Assembly: GCF_900130045.1 (NCBI RefSeq)
Contig: NZ_FQXT01000002.1
Location: forward strand, 1-64,000
From: Leeuwenhoekiella palythoae
GTDB taxonomy: Bacteria > Bacteroidota > Bacteroidia > Flavobacteriales > Flavobacteriaceae
Length of the DNA stretch: 64,000 bases
Direction of reading: 5' to 3'
Part shown: one piece after another, positions 15,754-24,355 of the stretch
Layout of the letters: every line of letters begins with the position of its first letter
How positions within the stretch are numbered: the stretch's first letter is position 1
Made by a program: the position numbers and the translations under genes
The notes under the pieces: model-generated
What the model was told of the DNA's origin: nothing
Databases searched by the model: none
What the model saw: only the letters and a program-made list of their open reading frames with translations

Positions 15754-18114
15754 ATGCTATTCAGACTACTGGTTGTATGTCTAAGTCTTGTACTTAGCAC
15801 ATATTCCTTTGCGCAGCAAACCTCGATCGTTAAAGGTTCTGTTGTAGATTCAGTTTCACTAAAGCCACTTTCCGGAGTTACCATTCTGGGCGAAAACACG
15901 TATGCCGTTACTGATGATTCGGGTGCCTTTCAACTGAAAAGTCCTAAAAATTCAACGGTTTTTGAAGTTTCGCATTTGGGTTATGCTTCCGCGAAATTCA
16001 CACTTAACGCCAATCAAAGCACACCTTTAGTCATCAAACTCAAGCCTAGCAGTACCTCGCTAGACGAAGTTTCGGTACAAGGAAAGACCAGTTCGCGTAT
16101 CGAGAAAGAATCGGCTACTGTTTCCGTATCCGTTGATGAAGAATTTCTTCACGCCAATCGCGAAAACAGCCTGATGCAAACCCTTAGAAAAATACCTGGC
16201 GTCAGCACGATGACCATTGGTTCGGGGCAATCTAAACCTACGATCAGGGGACTTGGATTTAATCGGGTAAGCGTGGTTCAAAACGGGATCAAGCACGAGG
16301 CACAACAATGGGGTAGCGATCACGGCCTTGAGATCGACCAATACGGCATACAAGATATTCGCATTATTAAAGGACCGGCTTCCTTGATGTACGGTTCTGA
16401 TGCCATCGCCGGTGTGGTAGATATTCAGCCTTCAAAAGCACCTGCGATCAATTCGTTTGGCGGAGAAGTCAATGTTCTGGGTGAAACCAATAATGACCTT
16501 CTCGCAGTCTCAGCAGGAGTACAAGGCAGAAAAGAAAAATGGTATTATAGGGCGCGGCTTACCTATCGGGATTATGCCGACTTTAAAGTACCTACTGACC
16601 GTATTAATTATGAGAATTATGTCTTTGAGTTGTATGATAACGACTTGAGAAATACCGCCGGTCGAGAAGCTAACGGAAGTTTCAGTTTTGGGTATGTAAG
16701 CGACAATTTCAGGTCTGAAACCTTTGTAAGCAACGTCAATGCAAAAAACGGATTCTTCGCCAATGCGCACGGACTTGAAGTGCGTTCTTCAACCATTGAT
16801 TATGACGCCTCAAATCGTGATATCGACCTGCCTTTTCATAAAGTAAATCACGTTAAAGTCACCAATAATACCACGATAAACCTGAATGAACACACCTTGC
16901 ATTTTGACCTGGGTTATCAAAATAACCAGCGTGAAGAACATTCTGAGCCGGTGCCTCACGGTTATATGCCTACGCCGCCTAACAGTAGAGAACGCGTGTT
17001 TACAAAAAACACATATTCCCTAAATGCAAAAGATATTTTTAAAGTTGAAAATCATACCCTTTCTGCCGGAATCAATACCGAATTACAAAACAACAACATT
17101 GGCGGCTGGGGATTCTTGATTCCGGCGTATGACCGCTACACTGCCGGAGCTTATTTATTTGATCATTTTGAATTAACCGAAGACATTCACTTGCAAGGCG
17201 GGTTGCGGTTTGATGCGGGACGCGTAGCAACCCAAGCGCATTATGATTGGTACCGATCGCCACGGGACAATCCTGATGGGTCTACCTCAAACGTATATCT
17301 ACAACGCGCCGAAAACAGAACCCTTGATTTTGGAAGTTTTAGCGGTTCGGTGGGCGTCAGTTACATTCGCGGGAACACCACCTATAAACTGAACGCCGGC
17401 AAGAGCTTTAGAATGCCGCTCGCGCACGAACTCGCTTCAGATGGGGTGAATTATCATATGTATCGCTACGAGCGCGGAAATCTTGATCTGGACCCGGAGG
17501 CTTCGTATCAACTAGACGCCGAAGTTACCCATACTGCCGGCAGATTCAATTTTGGGGTTAGTCCGTTTCTCAACTACTTTGAAAATTACATCTACCTCAA
17601 CCCAACTTCAAGTTATGTTGAAACGCTTCAGGTGTATGAATACACACAGGCTGAAGTATTCCGGACCGGTGGTGAAGTAACCGCAGGAATGCAGGTCTCT
17701 CAAGATTTTCGTTTAGACGCTTCCGCAGAATATGTGTATTCAAGACAAACGAGCGGACCAAAAGAAGGATTCACCATACCGTTCTCTCCCCCGTTGATCG
17801 GGATGCTTTCCGCAAATTATAATCTGGGCAATTGGAGCCTTTTTAAAGACGTGAATCTTAATGCCGACTTGCGTGTTGCGGCAGCGCAAACAGATATAGT
17901 ACCCCCCGAAGAAATCACAGCAGGTTACCAAATGCTCAACCTCGCGGTGATGAGCAAACTCAACCTGTTTAACAATCAAAACCCCACGTTGTTGCGCGTA
18001 AAACTCAACAATGTGTTCAATACAGAATATTATGATCATACCAGCTTCTACAGGCTCATCGACGTGCCGGAAGCCGGAAGGAACCTATCGGTTTCGTTAA
18101 CCCTGCCTTTTTAA
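15754..18114 (+). CDS. TonB-dependent receptor, probable metal or metallophore uptake
   Basis: 786 residues: signal peptide ending near YSFAQQ, a CarboxypepD_reg-like domain (~24-105), a plug domain (~115-225, with IRGLGFNRVSV and IIKGPASLMYGSDAIAGVVDI), and a 22-strand barrel closing on a terminal phenylalanine. It is much shorter than SusC-type receptors and has no SusD partner, so small-molecule or metal uptake is more likely than glycan uptake. A WGSDHGLEIDQYG loop in the plug resembles receptors of the ZnuD-like group as I remember them (moderate confidence). It precedes His-rich DUF4625-like lipoprotein genes, supporting a zinc or copper role (inference). Confidence 0.85.
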   Translation: MLFRLLVVCLSLVLSTYSFAQQTSIVKGSVVDSVSLKPLSGVTILGENTYAVTDDSGAFQLKSPKNSTVFEVSHLGYASAKFTLNANQSTPLVIKLKPSSTSLDEVSVQGKTSSRIEKESATVSVSVDEEFLHANRENSLMQTLRKIPGVSTMTIGSGQSKPTIRGLGFNRVSVVQNGIKHEAQQWGSDHGLEIDQYGIQDIRIIKGPASLMYGSDAIAGVVDIQPSKAPAINSFGGEVNVLGETNNDLLAVSAGVQGRKEKWYYRARLTYRDYADFKVPTDRINYENYVFELYDNDLRNTAGREANGSFSFGYVSDNFRSETFVSNVNAKNGFFANAHGLEVRSSTIDYDASNRDIDLPFHKVNHVKVTNNTTINLNEHTLHFDLGYQNNQREEHSEPVPHGYMPTPPNSRERVFTKNTYSLNAKDIFKVENHTLSAGINTELQNNNIGGWGFLIPAYDRYTAGAYLFDHFELTEDIHLQGGLRFDAGRVATQAHYDWYRSPRDNPDGSTSNVYLQRAENRTLDFGSFSGSVGVSYIRGNTTYKLNAGKSFRMPLAHELASDGVNYHMYRYERGNLDLDPEASYQLDAEVTHTAGRFNFGVSPFLNYFENYIYLNPTSSYVETLQVYEYTQAEVFRTGGEVTAGMQVSQDFRLDASAEYVYSRQTSGPKEGFTIPFSPPLIGMLSANYNLGNWSLFKDVNLNADLRVAAAQTDIVPPEEITAGYQMLNLAVMSKLNLFNNQNPTLLRVKLNNVFNTEYYDHTSFYRLIDVPEAGRNLSVSLTLPF

Positions 18115-18156
18115 ACTCTTTTATTAATTAATCAATAAACACTAAATCTAAATTTT

Positions 18157-18933
18157 ATGAAACTAAACATGAAACACTTAGCACTATTTGTACTTGCGGG
18201 TATTACTTTAAGCTCGTGTAGTGATGATGACACAGATGTCATTGTAGAAGAAGCTCCTCTCATCTCAAATTTTGAGTTTGGAGAAGGAAGCACGCACGGC
18301 GATGAGCAGGTAGCTTACAAAGGTTCTGACATTCATTTGGAAGCAGAGATCGTTGCAGAAGCTACTGTAAGCAGTATTACCTTAGACATTCACGCACACG
18401 ATCTAGAAGTTGGTGAAGGCGAAGAAGAATGGCATTTTGAGCAAGAATTTACAGATGAAAGCTATCTGGTAATCAACCCTACTTTTCACGAGCACGTAGA
18501 TGTTCCTGCGACAGCTCCGGCGGGAGAATACCACATCACACTGACTGTTACTGATACTAACGGAAACAGCACAGAAGTTGAAGGTCACATTCAAGTATTA
18601 GATCCTGTTACTACCAGCAACCTTTCAATTGATGAAAGCGTAGCGCGCGGTTCTGATTTTCATGCTGAATTTTTGATCGAAGCGGTACACGGAGTACACA
18701 ACATCACCGTTGACATTCACGCGCACGGACTCACCGTAGGAGAAGGTGAAGCAGAATGGGATTTTGAGCAAATTTTTGAAGAAGGTTACCACGGGGAAAC
18801 TTCAGTAGAATTCCACGAGCATATTGATGTTCCCGCTACTGCGCCAGTAGGTGAATACCACATGGTTATCACTATTGAAGATGAAGAGGGTAACATCTCT
18901 GAAATTGACACGCATCTTGACGTGACTGCCTAA
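18157..18933 (+). CDS. His-rich DUF4625-like lipoprotein with two internal repeats
   Basis: 258 residues; lipoprotein signal with C21 followed by SDDD. The mature protein is two copies of a beta-sandwich repeat (~30-145 and ~148-257). Each carries the same clusters: DIHAHxLxVGEGE, a WxFEQ strand, FHEHxDVPATAP and GEYHxxxT. That gives more than a dozen histidines plus many acidic residues, strongly suggesting metal binding. It lies 42 bp after the TonB receptor and probably hands metal to it at the cell surface (inference). Charge and composition are unlike ordinary neighbours. Transcription is ended by a strong hairpin at 18942. Confidence 0.82.
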   Translation: MKLNMKHLALFVLAGITLSSCSDDDTDVIVEEAPLISNFEFGEGSTHGDEQVAYKGSDIHLEAEIVAEATVSSITLDIHAHDLEVGEGEEEWHFEQEFTDESYLVINPTFHEHVDVPATAPAGEYHITLTVTDTNGNSTEVEGHIQVLDPVTTSNLSIDESVARGSDFHAEFLIEAVHGVHNITVDIHAHGLTVGEGEAEWDFEQIFEEGYHGETSVEFHEHIDVPATAPVGEYHMVITIEDEEGNISEIDTHLDVTA

Positions 18934-18941
18934 ACTGCATT

Positions 18942-18979
18942 AAAACTAAATGCCTGCAAAGCGCAGGCATTTAGTTTTT
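18942..18979 (+). terminator. strong intrinsic terminator
   Basis: A perfect 16-bp stem (AAAACTAAATGCCTGC and its complement) with a 5-base loop ends in a T-run, 9 bp after the stop codon of the repeat lipoprotein. Confidence 0.9.
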
Positions 18980-18989
18980 AATCGCTTTT

Positions 18990-19055
18990 GTGGCTTTGAG
19001 CCACACATAGCATTACCCTGAGCTTATGCTCAGTAAACCTTACTCAATCGTTGAG
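18990..19055 (+). other. series of three short perfect hairpins in the intergenic region
   Basis: GTGGCT-TTG-AGCCAC (18990-19004), CTGAGC-TTAT-GCTCAG (19018-19033) and CTCAA-TCG-TTGAG (19043-19055) follow one another between the terminator and the next lipoprotein start at 19071. They could be a structured leader, a small RNA or stacked operator sites. Nothing in the window decides among these. Confidence 0.45.
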
Positions 19056-19070
19056 AAAAAATGAATTTTT

Positions 19071-19547
19071 ATGAAAAGAATAGCTTTAATAACACTCGTT
19101 TTTGGCAGTCTTTTTATCGCATCGTGTTCGTCAGATAGTGATTCGGTTAGAGATGAAGAACGCCCAACCATTACAGTAGACTACAGTGCCGGTTTTCCGC
19201 AAGGTTGCGAAACCCTACAGCGCGGCGAGACCTACACCTTTACTGCAAGAGTAACAGACAATCTCGCACTGGCTTCATACAGTCTTGATTTACATCACAA
19301 CTTTGATCATCACACACATGACGACCAAGCGGCTACTTGCGATCTGGAACCCGTAAAAACGGCAGTAAACCCGTTGATCTACATGGAAAACTTCAGTTTA
19401 GATAACAGGCCTACGGAATATGAAATTCAAATTGAAGTGAGCATCCCTGAAGATATTGACACCGGCGATTACCACTGCGCATATTCTGTTACCGATGAAA
19501 CCGGATGGCAAAGCAGGACCTCCATAGATATTAAAATAACAGATTAG
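19071..19547 (+). CDS. DUF4625-like lipoprotein with a His cluster
   Basis: 158 residues with a lipoprotein signal ending in IASC (C19) and SSDSDS behind it. One beta-sandwich repeat of the type seen twice in the gene at 18157 is present. The equivalent strand holds a dense His/Asp cluster (HHNFDHHTHDD, ~residue 79), and three cysteines (one before and one after the cluster, one near the C-terminus in YHCAYSV) could form disulfides. Metal binding at the cell surface is likely. The next gene, a broken relative, starts 11 bp later, so the two share a transcript. Confidence 0.75.
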   Translation: MKRIALITLVFGSLFIASCSSDSDSVRDEERPTITVDYSAGFPQGCETLQRGETYTFTARVTDNLALASYSLDLHHNFDHHTHDDQAATCDLEPVKTAVNPLIYMENFSLDNRPTEYEIQIEVSIPEDIDTGDYHCAYSVTDETGWQSRTSIDIKITD

Positions 19548-19558
19548 CATCAACAAAA

Positions 19559-20545
19559 ATGAAGATTATAAATCAACACTTTATAACGAGAATTACCCTG
19601 TTCCTTTTTTCAGCTTTTTTTAGCCTGATGATTACCTCGTGTAGTGAGGACGAAACTAATATAGAAGGTCCTAAACCAGAGCCTACCATTTCAGATATTG
19701 AAGTTGGTCTTCACAATAATGAAATTGGTGTTGTTGGCGGTGATTTCCATTTTAATGCCGAAGTTTTAGCAGGCGACCTTCTTTAAGCTGTTAGAATAAA
19801 CATTGTACAAAAGAATGAGGAAACCTATGAAGATGAGTGGACGCTTGAAGTGATTTTTACTGAAAGAATCGCAGGATTAAAGAACGCAACGCTACATCGA
19901 CATTTTGACATTCCTGAAGAGGCTCCTAAAGGGCTCTACGATTTTAAAATTACCGTTGAGGATATGAACGGGACGAGTCTGGAGGAAACAAGGAAGATCA
20001 GCTTGATTGACATTGAAGACTATCTTGATGTTTTCCCACACGTAAGCGCTTTTGGAGTAGACAAAATTGACATCGATGGAAAAGGAGGCTTCAATAACTT
20101 CTATAACAACGGGGAGTTTAGAAACACTGAAAACCCCTCATTTAGAAAGGATGAATCTATCTGGGCATCAGTTCAAATTGGTAATATAAAAGGCGATGGA
20201 ATCATGTATGGTTTATTGATCAAAAAGAGTTTTGATCACAAACCCGAAACGGTAGAAGACATAGATTTTTCGAAAGCCATTGTTACTGATTTAAAACAAC
20301 ACTCAGACTATGATGAAATCAGAGCCTTTCAAAGTAGTTATAATACAAACTTCAATAATCATTATATGTATGGCGCTGCGTACAAAATAGGTGCTGACGC
20401 AGATAATAACTTACCAAATTCTAATCTCGTAACGGGAAATAAGGCCTGGGAGAATGGCACGTATTACTACGGTTATGTTTACACAAATACGACTTATAAT
20501 CTAAGCACATTTAAGTATATAGAATTTGAGATTACTGGTTTTTAG
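19559..20545 (+). pseudogene. DUF4625-like lipoprotein gene interrupted by an in-frame TAA
   Basis: The frame opens at ATG 19559 with a lipoprotein signal (ITSC) and SEDET start, runs 75 codons, meets TAA at 19784-19786, and continues in the same frame without further stops to 20545. Sequence on both sides aligns with one DUF4625 repeat of its neighbours (HFNAEV before; HRHFDIPEEAPKGLYDF after), so the stop lies inside the domain. A single AAA-to-TAA change would explain it. A further ~180-residue C-terminal domain rich in Asn and Tyr is intact but would not be made unless translation restarts, for example at GTG 19850. It keeps few of the neighbours' histidines. Confidence 0.8.
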
Positions 20546-20677
20546 GCAGATAAAACAAGATAGCAAAGCCTAAACCTCCACTTATATTAAGATCGTCGAG
20601 TAAATTTAATGTTTTGAGCTCGTCATCATTAGGTTTTTCTATTCAGTTACGGTATAAAACACTCAAAGATTTAAATA

Positions 20678-20705
20678 AAAAAACCCGCCAATTGGCGGGT
20701 TTTTT
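20678..20705. terminator. bidirectional intrinsic terminator
   Basis: A perfect 28-base palindrome: six A, CCCGCC, AATT centre, GGCGGG, six T. It serves the DUF4625 transcript and the converging nrdA gene. Confidence 0.92.
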
Positions 20706-20720
20706 AGTTGCTTCAATTAG

Positions 20721-22526
20721 TTAAGCTTCACAGCTTACACACTCTTTTTTCTGCTTAAACTTCTGCGCAGCATTCATACTGTGCTGATAGTAAAGCGACT
20801 TCAAACCTAATTTCCAGGCGGTGATATGAATTTTATTGATCTCCTTAATAGGCATATCAGGATGCACTAAAAGGTTTATTGATTGTCCTTGATCAATATG
20901 GTTTTGTCTGTTTGCAGCTTGATAAATGATCGCCATCTGATCGATCTCTGCATAGGTTTTAAATACGTCTTTTTCCTGCTCCGTTAAGAATTCAAGATGC
21001 TGAACGCTACCGTCGTTATCACGTACGCTTCTCCACACTTCTGGAGTATTCATACCTTTTTCTTCAAAAAGCTCTTCTAAAAATGGATTTTTGATGGTCG
21101 TCTTGATCTTAGCGATATCTTTTACATAAACATTAGACCAGATCGGCTCGATACCTTGAGAAACCTGTCCTAAAATAAATGCTGAAGAAGTAGTAGGTGC
21201 AATTGCATTAAGCGTTGCGTTACGTCTTCCGTAGCCTTTTAAAACTTCTGGCTCACCAAATTTCTCTGCAAGCTCTTCTGAAGCTTTATAGGAACGTTGC
21301 TTGATCTCTCTAAAGATCTCACTGTTCAGGTCGTAAGCTTCCTGGCTGTCAAACGCGTGTCTCTTAGACTGAAGTAACGAGTGCCATCCTAATACTCCTA
21401 GACCTAAAGCTCTGTTTGATTTTGCGAAGTTATACGCACGCTCCATAAACATAAAAGTCTGGCGGTGGTCGCGATTGTCTGAATCACGATACTCTTCAAG
21501 CTTGTCAATAAATTCGGTAAGTACTGCATCAAGGAAGCACACCATAGTTTCTACAGCATCTGTATTCTTCCACTTATCATAATGCAATACGTTAATTGAA
21601 GAAAGTACACATACAAAAGACCACTCGTCACTAGAAGGTAACATGATCTCAGTACACAGGTTACTTGCATAGATATCGTGCCCTTTATCTTTATAAACAT
21701 CCGGTTTTCCGTTGTTCGCATTATCAGTATAGAAAATATACGGATAACCCATCTCACCACGACGCTGTAATACTTTGGCCCAAACCTCACGTTTATCTGT
21801 ATCTCCATCGATCATCTCCTGCATCCACGTGCTATCTACAGTAACCCCGTGCGTCAATTGCTGAATCGAGTTCCCTTCGGTACCAATCTCTAAGAATTCT
21901 TTGATATCCGGGTGACTGATTGGTAAGTAAGGAGAGAATCTACCACGACGCACAGAACCTTGACTCACTACATCAACCATCTTATCAAACAGTTGCATAA
22001 TGTGTACTGCTCCACTTGCATAACCATTGTTCTTCACCGCAGCACCACGATGACGTATTTTCCCAAAATACCCAGAAGTACCACCACCAAGTTTTGACAT
22101 CATACCCACCTCAGACTGTGTGTATAGAATGTTACCCATATCATCATCGATATGCGACCCAAAACAACTGATAGGAAGACCACGCTTTTTACCAAAGTTT
22201 GACCAAACCGGAGAAGCCAATGAGAAATAGCCTTCGCCCATATATTTGTAGAACTTATCAGAAAAGCCTGGCATTTCTAAAATCTCTTCAGCACGATCTG
22301 CAATCTCACGTATACGCTCTTCTGCGCTCACCCCTTCAGAAAGGTAACCTGCCGCTAAAAAGCTACGGCTGTGCTCTGTAAGCCATTTAAATGATCCTTC
22401 TGTTTCTTCGGTCTTTTCGGTAGCATCGTGCAATGCGTCACGACGCGCCTTTAAAAGATCGCTTTCTTTTGAAGGTTGAACTTGGGTCTCTGTTGTGTTT
22501 TGGAAATCTGTAGTGTTTTCTCTCAT
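20721..22526 (-). CDS. nrdA: ribonucleoside-diphosphate reductase, large (alpha) subunit, class I
   Basis: 601 residues. Reduces ribonucleotides to deoxyribonucleotides using the radical from NrdB. The active-site cysteine of the first strand is in LPISCFGS; the finger-loop residues are in SNLCTEI (Asn, thiyl-radical Cys and Glu); the second redox cysteine is in SFVCVLSS; and the C-terminal tail carries CVSC for re-reduction. The usual N-terminal ATP-cone is missing, which explains the short length: that allosteric domain sits on NrdB instead. It lies 3 bp after nrdB on the same strand, forming a two-gene operon. Confidence 0.96.
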   Translation of the reverse strand: MRENTTDFQNTTETQVQPSKESDLLKARRDALHDATEKTEETEGSFKWLTEHSRSFLAAGYLSEGVSAEERIREIADRAEEILEMPGFSDKFYKYMGEGYFSLASPVWSNFGKKRGLPISCFGSHIDDDMGNILYTQSEVGMMSKLGGGTSGYFGKIRHRGAAVKNNGYASGAVHIMQLFDKMVDVVSQGSVRRGRFSPYLPISHPDIKEFLEIGTEGNSIQQLTHGVTVDSTWMQEMIDGDTDKREVWAKVLQRRGEMGYPYIFYTDNANNGKPDVYKDKGHDIYASNLCTEIMLPSSDEWSFVCVLSSINVLHYDKWKNTDAVETMVCFLDAVLTEFIDKLEEYRDSDNRDHRQTFMFMERAYNFAKSNRALGLGVLGWHSLLQSKRHAFDSQEAYDLNSEIFREIKQRSYKASEELAEKFGEPEVLKGYGRRNATLNAIAPTTSSAFILGQVSQGIEPIWSNVYVKDIAKIKTTIKNPFLEELFEEKGMNTPEVWRSVRDNDGSVQHLEFLTEQEKDVFKTYAEIDQMAIIYQAANRQNHIDQGQSINLLVHPDMPIKEINKIHITAWKLGLKSLYYQHSMNAAQKFKQKKECVSCEA

Positions 22527-22529
22527 GGC

Positions 22530-23813
22530 TTAAAATAAATCGTCACTGGTTATACTTTGTGTTCTTTTGCTATAATTGATCGAGCGTTTTACGAAGAAAT
22601 CGCCGTGCTTGGTTCCTATAATTTCATCATCAAACCATTCGGTTTCCTGAAGTAATGCTTCATCGATATCAAAAAGTTTATCAAGACCGATGGCTTCAAG
22701 TGATTTATTGAATCTGTTTTTAACAAACTCATTGATCACTGCTTTTGGTAAGAAGTCTAGTTCGCCTTTTTCAAAAATCCAATCTACCACTTTGCTTTCT
22801 GCCTCAAATGATCTCAAGCACATGTCCTTGATCAAGTTGTTGTGGTCTTCATCAAACCACTCTGGATTTTCTTTCTTAATGATGTTGATGATATCTACAC
22901 CAAAATCTCCGTGAATCTGCTCTTCTTTTGAAGTTGCTTCTACTGCATTTGAAATTCCCTTAAGCATATTTTTATGCTTGTTGAACGCCATAATGATCAA
23001 GAATTGAGAGAACAGCGACACGTGCTCGATAAACAAAGCAAAAAGCAAAATAGACTCTGTGTATTCTCTATCATCATCACTTTTAGCGTGCTTGAGCGAA
23101 GTCTCTAAATAATGCACACGCTTCATGATTACCGGCTTCTTCTTAAGTTCTTTGAACTCTTCGTTAAGACCTAAAATCTCAAGCAGGTGTGAATAGGCAT
23201 CGTGATGTCTAACTTCACTTTCTGCAAAGGTCGCCCCTACAGCCGCGATCTCAGGTTTTGGTAAACGATGGTGAACATCACCCCAGAAGGTTTTCACTGC
23301 AACTTCGATCTGAGAAATAGCAAGCATCGTGTTTTTGATCGCGTTGCGCTCTACTTCGCTTAGACCGGTTTTAAAATCTTGGATATCGCTGGTGAAATTA
23401 AATTCAGTATGAATCCAATACGAGTGTCTGATCGCGGCAACATATTCATTCAGCTCTGGGTACTCGTATGGTTTAAGGTTAATGCGCTTCTCAAAAATAT
23501 TGGTTTTGCGCTCTATCGCACGCTTGTTACGGTAGATGATATACGCTTTAGCCACATCATGAAATTCACTGCTCATCAGCTTTTCTTCAACCATATCCTG
23601 CACTTGCTCTACCGTTGGGATATAGTCTGCTTCACTGTCTTTATTGATCAACAAAGCCTCATACACCTGCATTGAGATCAATTTAGCATCTTGCTCAGAC
23701 CCGTGTCCTAAAGCTGCCATCGCATTGCTTATCGCATTCGTAATTTTTTCTAATACAAAAGGTGCCGTGCTGTAATCCCTTTTGATAATTTTTTTAATCT
23801 CTTGTGAACTCAT
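22530..23813 (-). CDS. nrdB: ribonucleotide reductase radical-generating (beta) subunit with N-terminal ATP-cone
   Basis: 427 residues against ~340-375 for a standard NrdB. Residues ~5-95 form an ATP-cone (KRDYSTAPFVLEKIT, later YIIYRNKR), and the ferritin-like radical domain follows. Metal ligands and the tyrosine are in place: E170, E200, H203 and Y207 with E. coli-like spacing. In Leeuwenhoekiella blandensis the same fusion moves the overall activity switch from NrdA to NrdB: dATP drives NrdB to form inactive tetramers (established there). The same logic is expected here because NrdA lacks a cone. Whether the cofactor is di-iron or manganese cannot be told from sequence. Confidence 0.95.
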   Translation of the reverse strand: MSSQEIKKIIKRDYSTAPFVLEKITNAISNAMAALGHGSEQDAKLISMQVYEALLINKDSEADYIPTVEQVQDMVEEKLMSSEFHDVAKAYIIYRNKRAIERKTNIFEKRINLKPYEYPELNEYVAAIRHSYWIHTEFNFTSDIQDFKTGLSEVERNAIKNTMLAISQIEVAVKTFWGDVHHRLPKPEIAAVGATFAESEVRHHDAYSHLLEILGLNEEFKELKKKPVIMKRVHYLETSLKHAKSDDDREYTESILLFALFIEHVSLFSQFLIIMAFNKHKNMLKGISNAVEATSKEEQIHGDFGVDIINIIKKENPEWFDEDHNNLIKDMCLRSFEAESKVVDWIFEKGELDFLPKAVINEFVKNRFNKSLEAIGLDKLFDIDEALLQETEWFDDEIIGTKHGDFFVKRSINYSKRTQSITSDDLF

Positions 23814-24305
23814 GATATCTCCTTAAAATGTCTATTGAAACGCTTATATCGTAAAAATTGAAGTCAAAAATCCTCACGTCAGCACCGACTAAAAAGCCGA
23901 CACCCGTCTTAAAAACAGGCAACTAAAAAATTGAGTGTGAGTATCTTTTAACTACTTGTAAAGTTTAAATTTTGTTCAATACAATTTGAAGTGTGGCTCA
24001 AAAGGTTTTCAACGATTTATCAACGATTCTTTTGAAAACTTTTTAAAATACTGAACAACAGAAACTTAAGCGCCTAATTTGTAAATGTTAAGATTTAAAA
24101 TTCAAGCACTTTTACAGTCCAAAAAACCGAAGATTTTTAGCTCTCAGAACTGTTAAAAAATCGGTCAGCAAGTGATTTTTTAGGCTTTGACAAGCCATGA
24201 ATTTTTCAAAAATTAAAACAGAATAGCCAAGGGGCATTTTTTTTACAAAAATTGATTTTTAGATTTATGACCCGGTCTATTTTTCAACATAAAAATCAAA
24301 GCATA
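23814..24305. other. AT-rich intergenic region upstream of nrdB
   Basis: About 490 bp without a supportable gene. It must contain the nrdB promoter, but I found no clear NrdR box or TAnnTTTG element on the minus strand. A 9-bp AT stem (TAAAAAATC with GATTTTTTA, 24154-24182, 11-base loop) could be a weak terminator or part of a small RNA. Several runs of T and A occur nearby. Confidence 0.4.
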
Positions 24306-24309
24306 AAAA

Positions 24310-24331
24310 AAGCTTCCCTAATGAGAAGCTT
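24310..24331 (-). terminator. terminator of the alpha-glucan utilisation operon
   Basis: AAGCTTC and GAAGCTT form a 7-bp stem with an 8-base loop, followed leftward by six T on the transcript. It lies 25 bp after the GH31 stop codon. Confidence 0.82.
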
Positions 24332-24355
24332 CTTGATTTAGATCTAATTCAAAAA

